From Flavobacterium sp. (GTDB taxonomy: Bacteria > Bacteroidota > Bacteroidia > Flavobacteriales > Flavobacteriaceae), in assembly GCF_027531705.1 (NCBI RefSeq), contig NZ_JAPZSP010000018.1, positions 1-64,000 on the forward strand: 64,000 bases of DNA, read 5' to 3'. Shown here piece after piece: positions 41,060-50,988 of this stretch. Position 1 is the first letter of the stretch. Each line of letters opens with the position of its first letter. A program made the position numbers and the translations under genes. The notes under the pieces were generated by a model, which was not told where the DNA came from, did not search any database, and worked only from the letters and a program-made list of their open reading frames with translations.

Positions 41060-41653
41060 CTATTCAACAATCCAAAGTAAAACTGGCTTTTCGGTTTTTT
41101 GCAATTTCTTATCTAATTTTTTCATAAAATCATCAGAAACTGCCGGACAACCCCAACTTAACGGACTATACTTTGGGTTAATTTCTTCATCAGAAACCGC
41201 ACTCCAAGAATGTAAAACCACTACTCTATCAACCGCATTTTTGTTGCTTTTTTCTAATCCGTGAAGCCAATATTTAACTTTTATTCCCCAACTGCTATAA
41301 TCTCGTTTTCCAATTTTATATTTGCCTTTCATCGAACAATGACTATCCAATTTATTACTAAATTTAACCTTTTCCCACTTGTCTGGATTTTCTTCAAATT
41401 GGTCGCAACTTCCATGTGTCACAAGATTTTTATCAATAACTTTTTTGGTTGCAAAATCATATACAAAAAAACGATTGCTACCAGAATGAATACTCAAATC
41501 GACTAAAAAATAAAAATCCTTATTATAATTGTTTTCTTTACAAAAAGCCAATGCCTCATCATGTATTTTGGAATAATTTTTGGCAACAGATTTTGTACTT
41601 GAGTTATTGCAACAGATAAAGCATAAAAAAACTACGAAAAGGAAGTGTTTCAT
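41060..41653 (-). CDS. Murein L,D-transpeptidase catalytic-domain family lipoprotein
   Basis: VVLHSW...PLSWGCPAVSDDFM (SxGCxx catalytic motif). Confidence 0.85.
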   Translation of the reverse strand: MKHFLFVVFLCFICCNNSSTKSVAKNYSKIHDEALAFCKENNYNKDFYFLVDLSIHSGSNRFFVYDFATKKVIDKNLVTHGSCDQFEENPDKWEKVKFSNKLDSHCSMKGKYKIGKRDYSSWGIKVKYWLHGLEKSNKNAVDRVVVLHSWSAVSDEEINPKYSPLSWGCPAVSDDFMKKLDKKLQKTEKPVLLWIVE

Positions 41654-41756
41654 TTTTTGTTACTAATTGATTTGAGACTTATTCAAAATTAGATAACAAG
41701 AAAAAGATGCTTTTATTTTTAGGAGAAATTGTTAATTATTTGCCAAGATTTTCAAG

Positions 41757-43334
41757 CTATTTTTTAGACAAAACAGCCTTAATCATTGGATCTTCTTTCA
41801 AGATAATTTCGTAGTACTTTTGTTCGCCATAAAGTTGTCTGGCAAATTCGGCCGTAATGTATCTTTTTACAACTGATTTGTTTTTTTGCAACGAAAGCTC
41901 AACACCATTTTTCACCAAATAAGCACTGAAATTATTGAAATACAAGTCGGTTTTATCCATTTTAGACAAAAATTCTTGATACGACAAATTTTTAAATTGA
42001 TTGCGGTTACTGTCAATTTGCTCAAAAACAAAATGTCCAGTAATTCCCGATTGCATTAGATACAGAATAGCTTCTTGTCCGTGTTCGGTTTCAATTGGCA
42101 CGAAAACGTCTGGTACAATTCCGCCACCGCCGTAAACAATTCGTCCTTTTTTGGTTTTGAATTTTAATGTATCAGCAATTTTGATACTGTCTTTATTGTA
42201 CAATTCACCTTCGCTAAAACGTTTTTCAAATTCGTTGAAATAGGCTTCGCTTTCACCTTTTTTATAGTGTTTTTGAATGGAACGACCACTTGGCGTGTAA
42301 TATCTTGCAATTGTCAAACGAACCGCTGAACCGTCATCAAAATTCATTTCGCGTTGTACCAACCCTTTTCCAAACGAACGACGACCAATAATAGTTCCTC
42401 TGTCATTATCTTGAATAGCACCAGCTAGAATTTCACTTGCAGAAGCGCTATTTTCATCTATTAAAATATAAACTTTTCCTTTTTCGAAAAGTCCATCGGC
42501 TGTTGCAAATGTTTTATCGGTATTTCCTTTTTTGGTTTTGGTAAAAACAATTAACTCTTTATCTTTTAGCAAATCATCGGCAATTTCGACAGCTGTTTCT
42601 AGATAACCACCACCATTTTCGCGCAAATCGATTATTAAACTAGTAGCTTTTTGTTGGATTAATTTTTGCAAACCTTCTTTAAATTCAACATCTGTTTTTT
42701 CGGCAAAACGGTTTATTTTTATATAACCCAAATTAGGTTGTACCAAGACCGCAACATCAACACTTTTTAAAGGCACAACATCTCTATTAACTTTGACTTT
42801 GAACTTTCTTTTTTCGGTTTTTCTAAAAACAGTTAACTCAACTGTTGAACCTATTTCACCTTTAAGTTTGGTGAAAAGTGAATCTGTTGGCAATTTTCTC
42901 CCAAAAAGTTTATGGTTATCAGCGTATAAGATTCTATCACCTGCTTTTATACCAGCCTTTGCTGATGGTCCATTGGCTATTGGTTGAATAACAGCAACTG
43001 TGTCGTTGTACATGTAAAAACTAACACCAATTCCAACAAAATCGCCACGCATACTTTCAGCAACGGCAACTTGCTCGCTTGGTGGCACGTAAACCGAATG
43101 AGGATCAAGTTGCGCTAGAATATTGGTAACTGTTAAGTCTACAATAGAATCGGTGTTGACATCATCAACATATTCGTTATCGATAAAACTTATTAGTTTA
43201 TTTAGTTTGGATTTATAGTTTTTTTGCCCCGAATAATTTCTATCAATTGGAAAATCTAAAACACCACCAATAAGGATTCCGATGGCTAAAGCACCGAAAA
43301 GTAAGATTGGAATATGTTTGTTATGGATTCTCAT
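41757..43334 (-). CDS. S41 family C-terminal processing peptidase
   Basis: PDZ (PSAKAGIKAGDRIL); LRENGGGYLETAVEIA; DENSASASEILAGAIQDNDRGTIIGRRSFGKG. Confidence 0.94.
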   Translation of the reverse strand: MRIHNKHIPILLFGALAIGILIGGVLDFPIDRNYSGQKNYKSKLNKLISFIDNEYVDDVNTDSIVDLTVTNILAQLDPHSVYVPPSEQVAVAESMRGDFVGIGVSFYMYNDTVAVIQPIANGPSAKAGIKAGDRILYADNHKLFGRKLPTDSLFTKLKGEIGSTVELTVFRKTEKRKFKVKVNRDVVPLKSVDVAVLVQPNLGYIKINRFAEKTDVEFKEGLQKLIQQKATSLIIDLRENGGGYLETAVEIADDLLKDKELIVFTKTKKGNTDKTFATADGLFEKGKVYILIDENSASASEILAGAIQDNDRGTIIGRRSFGKGLVQREMNFDDGSAVRLTIARYYTPSGRSIQKHYKKGESEAYFNEFEKRFSEGELYNKDSIKIADTLKFKTKKGRIVYGGGGIVPDVFVPIETEHGQEAILYLMQSGITGHFVFEQIDSNRNQFKNLSYQEFLSKMDKTDLYFNNFSAYLVKNGVELSLQKNKSVVKRYITAEFARQLYGEQKYYEIILKEDPMIKAVLSKK

Positions 43335-43372
43335 TACTGTTTAAACGAAAAATTGCTTTATATATTTCAATA

Positions 43373-43801
43373 TTAATCTAATTCTTCTATTTGGTCAACT
43401 ATAACACCTGCTTTTACTAGAAAATCAATTCCAGAAGTGTCACGATAGCCGTTTTGGTAAACAACACGTTTTATTCCAGATTGGTGAATTAGTTTGCTAC
43501 ATTCTTTGCATGGTGAAAGTGTTATATATAATGTTGCTTCGTCACACGATTGTGTTGAATTGGCTACTTTAGAAATAGCATTGGCTTCGGCGTGAAGCAC
43601 ATACCATTTGGTTAAACCTTCTTCATCTTCGCAGCAATTTTCAAAACCAGATGGAGTACCGTTATAACCATCGGAAATGATCATTCTATCTCTAACTATT
43701 ATGGCTCCTACTTGCTTGCGTTTACAATAAGAAAGTTTGCTCCATTCGGATGCCATGCGTAAATAGGCTTTGTCGTATTTGGCTTGTTTTTTTTCTATCA
43801 T
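43373..43801 (-). CDS. dCMP deaminase family protein
   Basis: HAEANAI...SPCKECSKLI zinc motif; likely start MIEKKQ rather than upstream GTG at 43864. Confidence 0.9.
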   Translation of the reverse strand: MIEKKQAKYDKAYLRMASEWSKLSYCKRKQVGAIIVRDRMIISDGYNGTPSGFENCCEDEEGLTKWYVLHAEANAISKVANSTQSCDEATLYITLSPCKECSKLIHQSGIKRVVYQNGYRDTSGIDFLVKAGVIVDQIEELD

Positions 43802-43843
43802 TGTGTTTTGAAAAACTGATTTCTGTTCAAATGGTTTACTGTC

Positions 43844-43920
43844 TAGCCCTGATCGTAGCGGCACCTTGTAGAGCGAAGAGCAGGAAAATGATTTACAAAT
43901 ATAACTACTGATTCGCTCCT
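43844..43920. ncRNA. Recurrent flavobacterial-type intergenic element
   Basis: TAGCCCTGATCGTAGCGGCACC...GAGCGAAGAGCAGGAAA...GCTCCT with inverted CCTG/CAGG and AGC/GCT. Confidence 0.45.
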
Positions 43921-43929
43921 AAAACAAAT

Positions 43930-44523
43930 TTAGTAGCTCCAAATTTTGCTTTCGATAATCATGGGTGTTACAACTCCGACGACAAAGGCTGATAAAATGA
44001 GAACGAAGTCGCGTTTGGAAAATCGAAAAAATGTTTGCAATAGCCATGAAAAAATGAGAACTGTCAGTACTACAATAATTTGTGCGGCTTCAATTCCAGT
44101 CGCAAATTCTAATAACGGGATAACTTTGTCGGTTGGTTTTCCTGACAAAATAGAATTGAAATAATTAGAAAATCCAAGTCCGTGAATGATTCCGAAGAAC
44201 AATGTGATGAAACCAATGAAATTCATATTATTGTTTTTGGAAGTTTTTCCTGCTGTAAAAAGATTATAAATAGCCGTTACTAAAATAGTTATTGGAATAA
44301 GAAATTCGACAACATCGGCTTTTACAAAAACGACTTTGAAAACAGAAAGTAGCAAAGCTAAAGTATGCCCAACGGTGAAAATGGAAACCAAAATTAAGAC
44401 TTTCTTCCAATCTTTGAAGGTATAAGGAACCACCATTGCAATTAGAAAAAGGATGTGATCGTAGGCATTTATATCTAAAACGTGCCTTAAACCTACTTGA
44501 AAATAAATCCAAAACTCAGACAT
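43930..44523 (-). CDS. HupE/UreJ-like membrane protein
   Basis: GLRHVLDINAYDHILFL; FTVGHTLAL; GIIHGLGFS. Confidence 0.87.
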   Translation of the reverse strand: MSEFWIYFQVGLRHVLDINAYDHILFLIAMVVPYTFKDWKKVLILVSIFTVGHTLALLLSVFKVVFVKADVVEFLIPITILVTAIYNLFTAGKTSKNNNMNFIGFITLFFGIIHGLGFSNYFNSILSGKPTDKVIPLLEFATGIEAAQIIVVLTVLIFSWLLQTFFRFSKRDFVLILSAFVVGVVTPMIIESKIWSY

Positions 44524-44666
44524 AGTAGAAAATTGATAGATTAGGTAGTGTAAACTTACGATTAAATTTGTTTCTACAATAATACATTAACTTTTTAAAA
44601 ACTTACTAATTGATTTTTAAATAATCTGAAATAGGTTTATATTTGCATAACAAAACTAATATACTT

Positions 44667-45098
44667 ATGTCATTTTCAGATTTATTTGATAGCGAATTTA
44701 AAACCAGAAACAAAGGTCATTTTTCAGCAATTGTTCGTGTTGCTATGGCTGACGGAGATTTGAGCAAAGAGGAAAAAGAATTTTTAGATAAATTAGCGGT
44801 TCGTTTAGAGATTTCGGCTGCTGAGTACGAAGAAATTCTTGAAAACCCTTCTAAATACCCAATCAATCCACCTTATTCATACGCGCATCGTTTAGAGCGT
44901 TTGTATGATTTATCAAGAATGGTTTATGTTGACCATGTTCTTGGAGAAAAGCAAAAAGAGATTTTAACACGTTTTGCTTTAGCATTAGGTTTTACACCTG
45001 GAAATGTTTCTTTTATAGTTGATAAAGCATTGTCATTGTTAGTAGTTGGTGTTGACTTAGACACTTTTACTTATGAAATGACACATATGAATAAATAA
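44667..45098 (+). CDS. TerB family tellurite resistance-like protein
   Basis: VAMADGDLSKEEKEFLDKLA pattern. Confidence 0.83.
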   Translation: MSFSDLFDSEFKTRNKGHFSAIVRVAMADGDLSKEEKEFLDKLAVRLEISAAEYEEILENPSKYPINPPYSYAHRLERLYDLSRMVYVDHVLGEKQKEILTRFALALGFTPGNVSFIVDKALSLLVVGVDLDTFTYEMTHMNK

Positions 45099-45163
45099 TT
45101 ACGAGGTAAAAAAATACGAAGTACAAAGTATAAAAAAATCCTGATTGCTCAGGATTTTTTTAT

Positions 45164-46171
45164 TTATTTATGTTCGTCCATAAACTCTTCGGCTTTGGCA
45201 ACCATATTGTAGCTTCCGCAGAAAAATGGTACACGTTGATGCAATTCTGTTGGTTGAATTTCCATAATCCTTTTGTAACCATTAGATGCTTTTCCGCCAG
45301 CCTGTTCAGCTATAAATGCCATTGGATTACACTCGTACAACAAACGTAATTTTCCATCAGGAGCTTTTGAACTTGTTGGATAAATATAAATTCCGCCTTT
45401 TATCATATTACGGTGCATATCTGAAACCAAGCTTCCAATATAACGAGAAGTGTATGGTCTATCGCCTTCTTCTAACTGACAATATTTGATGTAGCTTTTA
45501 ACTCCTTGCGGAAAATGAACATAATTTCCTTCGTTGATAGAATAAATTGTTCCATCTTTAGGATATTTCATATTTGGATGCGAAAGATAGAACGTACCAA
45601 TAGCTGGATTTAGAGTAAAACCATTTACACCATGACCTGTTGTATAAACTAGCATGGTCGAAGTTCCATAAATAACATAGCCAGCTGCGACTTGTTGAGT
45701 TCCTGGTTGCAGAAAATCTTGAGATGTTACTGGTGTTCCTACTGGAGTTACTCTTCTAAAAACTGAAAAAATGGTTCCTACCGAAACATTTACATCAATA
45801 TTAGATGAACCATCTAGTGGATCCATCAAAACCACATATTTATTGCTATGACTATTGTCAGAACCTGCAACAGTTATAAAATCATCATTTTCTTCAGAAG
45901 CAATACCGCAAACAATTTCGCGATTGATTAACGTTTGAATAAAAACATTATTAGCATACACATCCAACTTTTGTTGGTCTTCACCTTGAATGTTTTGTTC
46001 GCCTGCAGCACCAACAATATCAACCAATCCAGCTTTGTTTACCTTGTAGTTTACAACTTTGGCTGCTAGTCTAATAGAGTTAATAATTCTGGATAATTCT
46101 CCCGAAGAATATTGAAATGCATTTTGATTTTCAATAATAAATTCACCTAAAGTTTTGTTGCGTTCTTCCAT
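45164..46171 (-). CDS. fbp: Class I fructose-1,6-bisphosphatase
   Basis: [45 protein letters not shown]. Confidence 0.96.
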   Translation of the reverse strand: MEERNKTLGEFIIENQNAFQYSSGELSRIINSIRLAAKVVNYKVNKAGLVDIVGAAGEQNIQGEDQQKLDVYANNVFIQTLINREIVCGIASEENDDFITVAGSDNSHSNKYVVLMDPLDGSSNIDVNVSVGTIFSVFRRVTPVGTPVTSQDFLQPGTQQVAAGYVIYGTSTMLVYTTGHGVNGFTLNPAIGTFYLSHPNMKYPKDGTIYSINEGNYVHFPQGVKSYIKYCQLEEGDRPYTSRYIGSLVSDMHRNMIKGGIYIYPTSSKAPDGKLRLLYECNPMAFIAEQAGGKASNGYKRIMEIQPTELHQRVPFFCGSYNMVAKAEEFMDEHK

Positions 46172-46307
46172 TTACGAAATCGATGTAGTTGTTTGTGCAA
46201 ATATCGTTTTTTTAATTAAAATTCAATCTAAAAACTGTAAAAATTCTAGTAAAAAAATTACGAAACTTGTTTTATCTTTGTTGCTCAATTTTTTAACATC
46301 ATTTAGA

Positions 46308-47174
46308 ATGAAATCAAGACAATTATTTTTAGGAATATGTATCGTATTATTTAGTTTTACTAAAACGACTGCGCAAATAAAATTAGGAGATAGAGCTTTA
46401 GGAGCTTTGCAAAACGGAGTAGCAAGTTTTACATTTAGTAATGAAACTGCAGCTGCACTTGCAAAAGAAGCCGTAAGAAAAATGGATTCTACAAATGTTG
46501 TTGCAGGTCCAAAAGATGGTTATGCTTTGCGATTGAATAGAATTTTTGGCAAACATGCTACTGAAAATGGATTGGCTTTAAACTACAAAGTTTATTTGAC
46601 AAAAGATATAAACGCTTTTGCCTGCGCTGATGGAAGTGTACGTGTTTTTTCAGGTTTGATGGATATTATGGATGATAATCAATTATTAGCTGTAATTGGT
46701 CACGAAATTGGTCACGTTGCTAATGAAGATACAAAAGATGCCATGAAAGCAGCCTACAGAAAAGCGGCTTTGACTGATGCCATTGCTTCACAATCGGATA
46801 AAGTAGCTAAACTAACTGATAGCCAATTAGGACAAATTGGAAGTGCCATGTTAGATAGCAAACACAGCAGAAAACAAGAATCAGATGCAGATACTTACTC
46901 TTATGATTTTATGAAAAAACATGGTTATAATGTAAATGCAGTAGCTTCGGCTTTTGAATTATTAGCAAGTCAAAGTGGTGGTGCTTCTGCCGATTTCTTG
47001 TCACAAATGATGAGCTCACATCCAGATCCTTCTGAAAGAGCTACAACTGCAAAAGCAAGAGCTGAAGCTGATGGATTATATAAACCTTACAAGCAAGGGA
47101 CAATAAATAACAAAGCGACAACTACTAAAGCAACAACAAAAAAGCCAACAAAAAAAACAGCTAAAAAGAAATAA
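46308..47174 (+). CDS. M48 family metallopeptidase
   Basis: VIGHEIGHVANEDTKDA (HExxH); signal peptide at MKSRQLFLG; Lys-rich tail. Confidence 0.9.
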   Translation: MKSRQLFLGICIVLFSFTKTTAQIKLGDRALGALQNGVASFTFSNETAAALAKEAVRKMDSTNVVAGPKDGYALRLNRIFGKHATENGLALNYKVYLTKDINAFACADGSVRVFSGLMDIMDDNQLLAVIGHEIGHVANEDTKDAMKAAYRKAALTDAIASQSDKVAKLTDSQLGQIGSAMLDSKHSRKQESDADTYSYDFMKKHGYNVNAVASAFELLASQSGGASADFLSQMMSSHPDPSERATTAKARAEADGLYKPYKQGTINNKATTTKATTKKPTKKTAKKK

Positions 47175-47179
47175 TATTT

Positions 47180-47647
47180 ATGATTATTAGAAAAGCTGTA
47201 AAAGAAGATATGCCTCAAGTTCTTGAATTAATTCAGGAATTAGCAACCTTCGAAAAAGAACCAGATGCTGTTGTCGTAACAGTTGAAGATTTAGTTCGTG
47301 ATGGCTTTTCTGAAAATCCATTATTTTATTGCTTTGTTGCCGAAGTTGGTATTGAGATAATTGGAATTGCCTTTTACTATTACAGATATTCTACTTGGAA
47401 AGGAAAAACCATTCATTTGGAAGATTTAATTGTAAAAGAAAGTAAACGTCGTTCAGGCGCAGGTTTTGCTTTGTATAGCGAAATTATTGAACAAGGAAAA
47501 AGAGACAATGTTCGCAGAATTGAATGGAATGTCCTCGATTGGAACACACCAGCAATTGAATTTTACGAAAAAACAGGTGCAAAAGTGCTTGATGATTGGC
47601 GAGTAGCACAAATGGATGAAAACGGAATGAATAACTTTTTAAAGTAA
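47180..47647 (+). CDS. GNAT family N-acetyltransferase
   Basis: MIIRKAVKEDMPQVLELIQELATFEKEPD; RRSGAGFALYSEI. Confidence 0.92.
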   Translation: MIIRKAVKEDMPQVLELIQELATFEKEPDAVVVTVEDLVRDGFSENPLFYCFVAEVGIEIIGIAFYYYRYSTWKGKTIHLEDLIVKESKRRSGAGFALYSEIIEQGKRDNVRRIEWNVLDWNTPAIEFYEKTGAKVLDDWRVAQMDENGMNNFLK

Positions 47648-47658
47648 TAAAAAATATC

Positions 47659-47701
47659 AACACAGATTTTTAAAATTTTAGAAATTTCTAAAATCAGTGT
47701 T
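47659..47701. repeat. Nested palindrome between GNAT and aspartate kinase
   Basis: Perfect 20-bp ATTTTAGAAATTTCTAAAAT inside AACACAGATTTT...AAAATCAGTGTT. Confidence 0.75.
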
Positions 47702-47725
47702 CCAAAAAAATAGAAATAATTTAAG

Positions 47726-48979
47726 ATGAGAATATTCAAATTTGGTGGCGCTTCTGTGAAAGATGCCGATGGTGTAAAAAATGTAGCATCTGTTCTAGAA
47801 AAAGTGGGACATGAAGATGTTTTAATTGTAATTTCTGCAATGGGAAAAACGACCAATGCACTTGAAGTTGTAATCAAAAATTATTTTGAAAAGTCAAATG
47901 AATTCAATGCATCATTACAAGAAGTTAGAAAATACCATAATCAAATATTATTAGAGCTTTTTGAAGATGAAGAGCATGATGTTTATTTTGCTGTAAATAG
48001 CCATTTTGCAGATTTAGAATATTTCTTAAGAAGCAATAAATCGCCTAATTATAACTTTGTTTACGATCAAGTTATTAGTTATGGAGAAATCGTTTCTACC
48101 ACAATTGTAAGCCATTATTTCAACGAAAAAGGGTTAAAAAACAATTGGATAGATGTTCGCAATTTAATCAAAACAGATGCGACTTATCGTGATGCAAATG
48201 TAGATTGGGAACAAACTCAGAAATTAATTTCAAAAGGAATTAAAAAGAAAACTTTGAATATTACACAAGGATTTATTGGTTCTGACGAAAATAATTTTAC
48301 CACAACTTTAGGAAGAGAAGGTTCTGATTATACAGCAGCTATTTTCGCTTATTGCTTAAGTGCCGAAAGTGTAACCATTTGGAAAGACGTTCCAGGCGTT
48401 TTGAATGCCGATCCAAGGTATTTTGAAAATGCTGTTTTGTTAAATCAAATTTCGTATCGTGAAGCAATTGAGTTGGCATTTTATGGCGCTTCGGTAATTC
48501 ACCCAAAAACGTTACAACCTTTACAGAAAAAAGAGATTCCTTTATATGTAAAATCATTTATAAATCCGCTTTTACCAGGAACAAGTGTTTCTAAAGGCGA
48601 AGATTTGAATCCGAAAACTTCTTGCTTTATTGTTAAGAAAAATCAATTGTTGATTTCGTTATCATCAATCGATTTTTCATTCATTATGGAAGAAAACATC
48701 AGTGAAATTTTTGCTTTGTTACATAAATTCAAAATAAAAGTAAGTCTGATTCAGAATACAGCTATTAGTTTTTCAATTTGTATTGAAGATAAATTTGGAA
48801 ATTTCAATGATTTAAAAAACATATTATCTAAAAAATTCAAAGTTTCTTATAACGAAAATGTATCGCTTTACACCATTAGACATTACACCAAAGAAGCTGC
48901 AGAAATTGTAGAAAAAGATAAAACTATTTTGGTAAAACAAATTTCGAGAGAAACTATGCAAGTGGTAACTAAGGAGTGA
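47726..48979 (+). CDS. Aspartate kinase
   Basis: FKFGGASVKDADGVKN; TTLGREGSDYTAAIFAY. Confidence 0.92.
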   Translation: MRIFKFGGASVKDADGVKNVASVLEKVGHEDVLIVISAMGKTTNALEVVIKNYFEKSNEFNASLQEVRKYHNQILLELFEDEEHDVYFAVNSHFADLEYFLRSNKSPNYNFVYDQVISYGEIVSTTIVSHYFNEKGLKNNWIDVRNLIKTDATYRDANVDWEQTQKLISKGIKKKTLNITQGFIGSDENNFTTTLGREGSDYTAAIFAYCLSAESVTIWKDVPGVLNADPRYFENAVLLNQISYREAIELAFYGASVIHPKTLQPLQKKEIPLYVKSFINPLLPGTSVSKGEDLNPKTSCFIVKKNQLLISLSSIDFSFIMEENISEIFALLHKFKIKVSLIQNTAISFSICIEDKFGNFNDLKNILSKKFKVSYNENVSLYTIRHYTKEAAEIVEKDKTILVKQISRETMQVVTKE

Positions 48980-49000
48980 TTTTGATAAATTTTTAAAAAT

Positions 49001-49050
49001 AAGCAACTCTAAAAAACTAAATATACTGTTTTTTAGAGTTGCTTTTTTTT
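49001..49050. terminator. Terminator after aspartate kinase
   Basis: AAGCAACTCTAAAAAAC...GTTTTTTAGAGTTGCTTTTTTTT. Confidence 0.8.
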
Positions 49051-49106
49051 ATTACATAACCACGGTGTGACTTACTTCGTCTTTCCCAACAAAGCTCCGC
49101 TTTGAT

Positions 49107-49170
49107 AATAGAAAAAAGCTCTAAAAAACATTTCAAGCGAGCTTGATGCTTTTTAGAGCTTTTTTCTATT
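49107..49170 (-). terminator. Very long near-perfect hairpin downstream of the tRNA genes
   Basis: AATAGAAAAAAGCTCTAAAAAACAT / ATGCTTTTTAGAGCTTTTTTCTATT plus CAAGC/GCTTG in the loop. Confidence 0.75.
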
Positions 49171-49176
49171 CATCCG

Positions 49177-49259
49177 TGACCACGGTGGGATTTGAACCCA
49201 CACGCCCTTACGAGCACCACCCCCTCAAGATGGCAAGTCTACCGTTTCTCCACGTGGCC
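49177..49259 (-). tRNA. tRNA-Leu (GAG)
   Basis: Acceptor GGCCACG/CGTGGTC; anticodon loop TTGAGGG; T-arm GTGGGTTCAAATCCCAC; long variable arm; CCA not encoded. Confidence 0.93.
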
Positions 49260-49303
49260 TTAACTAAAAAAAGCCATTCACCTAAGGCGAACGACTTTTA
49301 TTG

Positions 49304-49376
49304 TGACCTGGCTGGGGCTCGAACCCAGGACCCCATCATTAAAAGTGATGTGCTCTACCAACTGAGCTACCAAGTC
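49304..49376 (-). tRNA. tRNA-Lys (TTT)
   Basis: Acceptor GACTTGG/CCAGGTC; D-arm AGCTCAGTTGGTAGAGC; anticodon loop with TTT; TTCGAGC T-arm. Confidence 0.95.
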
Positions 49377-49400
49377 ATTATCATTTCTTCAATGCGGGTG

Positions 49401-49408
49401 CAAATATA
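49401..49408 (-). promoter_or_regulatory. tRNA operon -7 box (TATATTTG) with upstream TTTG
   Basis: Minus strand TTTG-N20-TATATTTG shortly before tRNA-Lys. Confidence 0.6.
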
Positions 49409-49503
49409 AGGCGATATTATTTATATTTCAAATCAAATTTGTTATAAATTTGTCTTTTTTTAGTAATTATCTTTAACAACCTAATATATAAGGTTTTATT
49501 CTC

Positions 49504-50022
49504 ATGAAAAAAATAATTTTGATAGGTTATATGGGTTGTGGAAAGTCAACAATTGGCAAATTATTGGCGAAATCATCTAATTTTGAGTTTGAAGATTTAG
49601 ATTTTTTTATCGAAAAAAAGTTAGAAACTTCTATCGAAACGATTTTTAAAACAAAAGGAGAAATCTATTTTAGGAAAATTGAAAACCAATTTTTAGTTGA
49701 ACTTTTAGAATCAAATGAAAAAATGGTTTTAAGTCTTGGCGGAGGAACACCTTGTTTTACAAATAACAATAAAATTCTTTTTACAGATAAATACATAACG
49801 ATTTATCTTAAAGCTTCAATAAACGAGCTTTACAATAGACTTGAGAAAAACAAAGACAAACGTCCGTTACTAGCCAACTTAAATTCAGAACAAATGAGAG
49901 AATATATTAGAATACACCTTTTTGAGAGAAGTGTATTTTACAATCAAGCCACATATACAATTAATGTTGATGGAAAATCACCTGATGAAATAGTCCGTGA
50001 AATTAAAGATTTACTCTTCTAA
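49504..50022 (+). CDS. aroK: Shikimate kinase
   Basis: IGYMGCGKSTIGKLLA; FRKIE; LSLGGGTP. Confidence 0.94.
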   Translation: MKKIILIGYMGCGKSTIGKLLAKSSNFEFEDLDFFIEKKLETSIETIFKTKGEIYFRKIENQFLVELLESNEKMVLSLGGGTPCFTNNNKILFTDKYITIYLKASINELYNRLEKNKDKRPLLANLNSEQMREYIRIHLFERSVFYNQATYTINVDGKSPDEIVREIKDLLF

Positions 50023-50511
50023 AAAAGCATAATCTCCTTTTTCATCAAAAACGACTTGAACATGCTCAAGGGAAGATGTGCTTAGCGAAATCCCCTTAAA
50101 ATCGGCTTTTACGGGATACTTTTTATGATTTCTATCTACTAATACTGCTGTCTTGAATTTCTTCAAAGGAACATCTAGAAAATGCTTCACACCATACACC
50201 AAAGTAGTTCCAGAATTTAGTACGTCATCAACCAAAACCAATCCTTTATTAGTATATTCTTCTTTTGAAATAGATGTTGAAATTGGTTTACTTGGATTTT
50301 GTTTGTCAATAGTAACCTCACAAAGAATGACTTTGATATCAGAAATTGATTCTAAAGCATGAGCAATTTTATTTGCAAAAACAAAACCGTTTGAAGCAAT
50401 GCCAGCAATAATAATGGTTTCTTCACCAACAAACGTTTCATAGATTTGGTAAGCAATTCGTTTGATCTTATGCTCAATTTCTTGATGATTTAAAATTCTA
50501 TTTTCATTCAT
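50011..50511 (-). CDS. Phosphoribosyltransferase family protein
   Basis: PRPP loop VLVDDVLNSGTTL. Confidence 0.9.
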   Translation of the reverse strand: MNENRILNHQEIEHKIKRIAYQIYETFVGEETIIIAGIASNGFVFANKIAHALESISDIKVILCEVTIDKQNPSKPISTSISKEEYTNKGLVLVDDVLNSGTTLVYGVKHFLDVPLKKFKTAVLVDRNHKKYPVKADFKGISLSTSSLEHVQVVFDEKGDYAFLEE

Positions 50512-50513
50512 AA

Positions 50514-50909
50514 TTATACTATATTATCCCAATCTTCGGTTATTGTTTCATTTCCAAACTCGTCTAAATCTCTTCTATCTTTTTTGGTAGGTCGACCATC
50601 ACCAGTTTTTCGATAATGTTCTTTTGATAGCTTTAATAACTCTAAATGCTGATAAGCTTCTGCTGGCGTTTCGTCTTTTCTATAAATATCAACCAGCTTC
50701 GCGCCTACTCTATTTTCAGGCACGTCCAAAACGGTGATAATATGCGTAATTTGGTCTTTTCTAAAAGTAATCGTGTCCGTTGCAAAAACTTCTTTAGATG
50801 GCTTTGCTACTTGACCATTTACAGTAACATGATTTTTTTTACAAGCTTCGGTAACCATATTTCGGGTTTTATAATATCGTACACACCATAAATATTTGTC
50901 AACTCTCAT
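50514..50909 (-). CDS. S4-domain RNA-binding protein (Hsp15-like)
   Basis: MRVDKYLWCVRYYKTRNMVTEACKKNHVTVNGQVAKPSKEV; KTGDGRPTKKDRRDLDEF. Confidence 0.9.
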   Translation of the reverse strand: MRVDKYLWCVRYYKTRNMVTEACKKNHVTVNGQVAKPSKEVFATDTITFRKDQITHIITVLDVPENRVGAKLVDIYRKDETPAEAYQHLELLKLSKEHYRKTGDGRPTKKDRRDLDEFGNETITEDWDNIV

Positions 50910-50988
50910 AAATTTTCTTAAAATCAACGTTAAATTTGTTTACCAAAATAAATCTATATTGTATCTTGCGCCATCAAAACACATTATA

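Noticed and set aside
49055-49071. AACCACGGTGTGAC resembling the tRNA-Leu 3' end, considered as an integration attachment remnant
   Set aside because: Only about 9 bp match and about 120 bp of separation with no mobile genes; insufficient.
49143-49409. 88-aa ORF across the tRNA pair
   Set aside because: Covers tRNA-Leu and tRNA-Lys sequences; not a protein gene.
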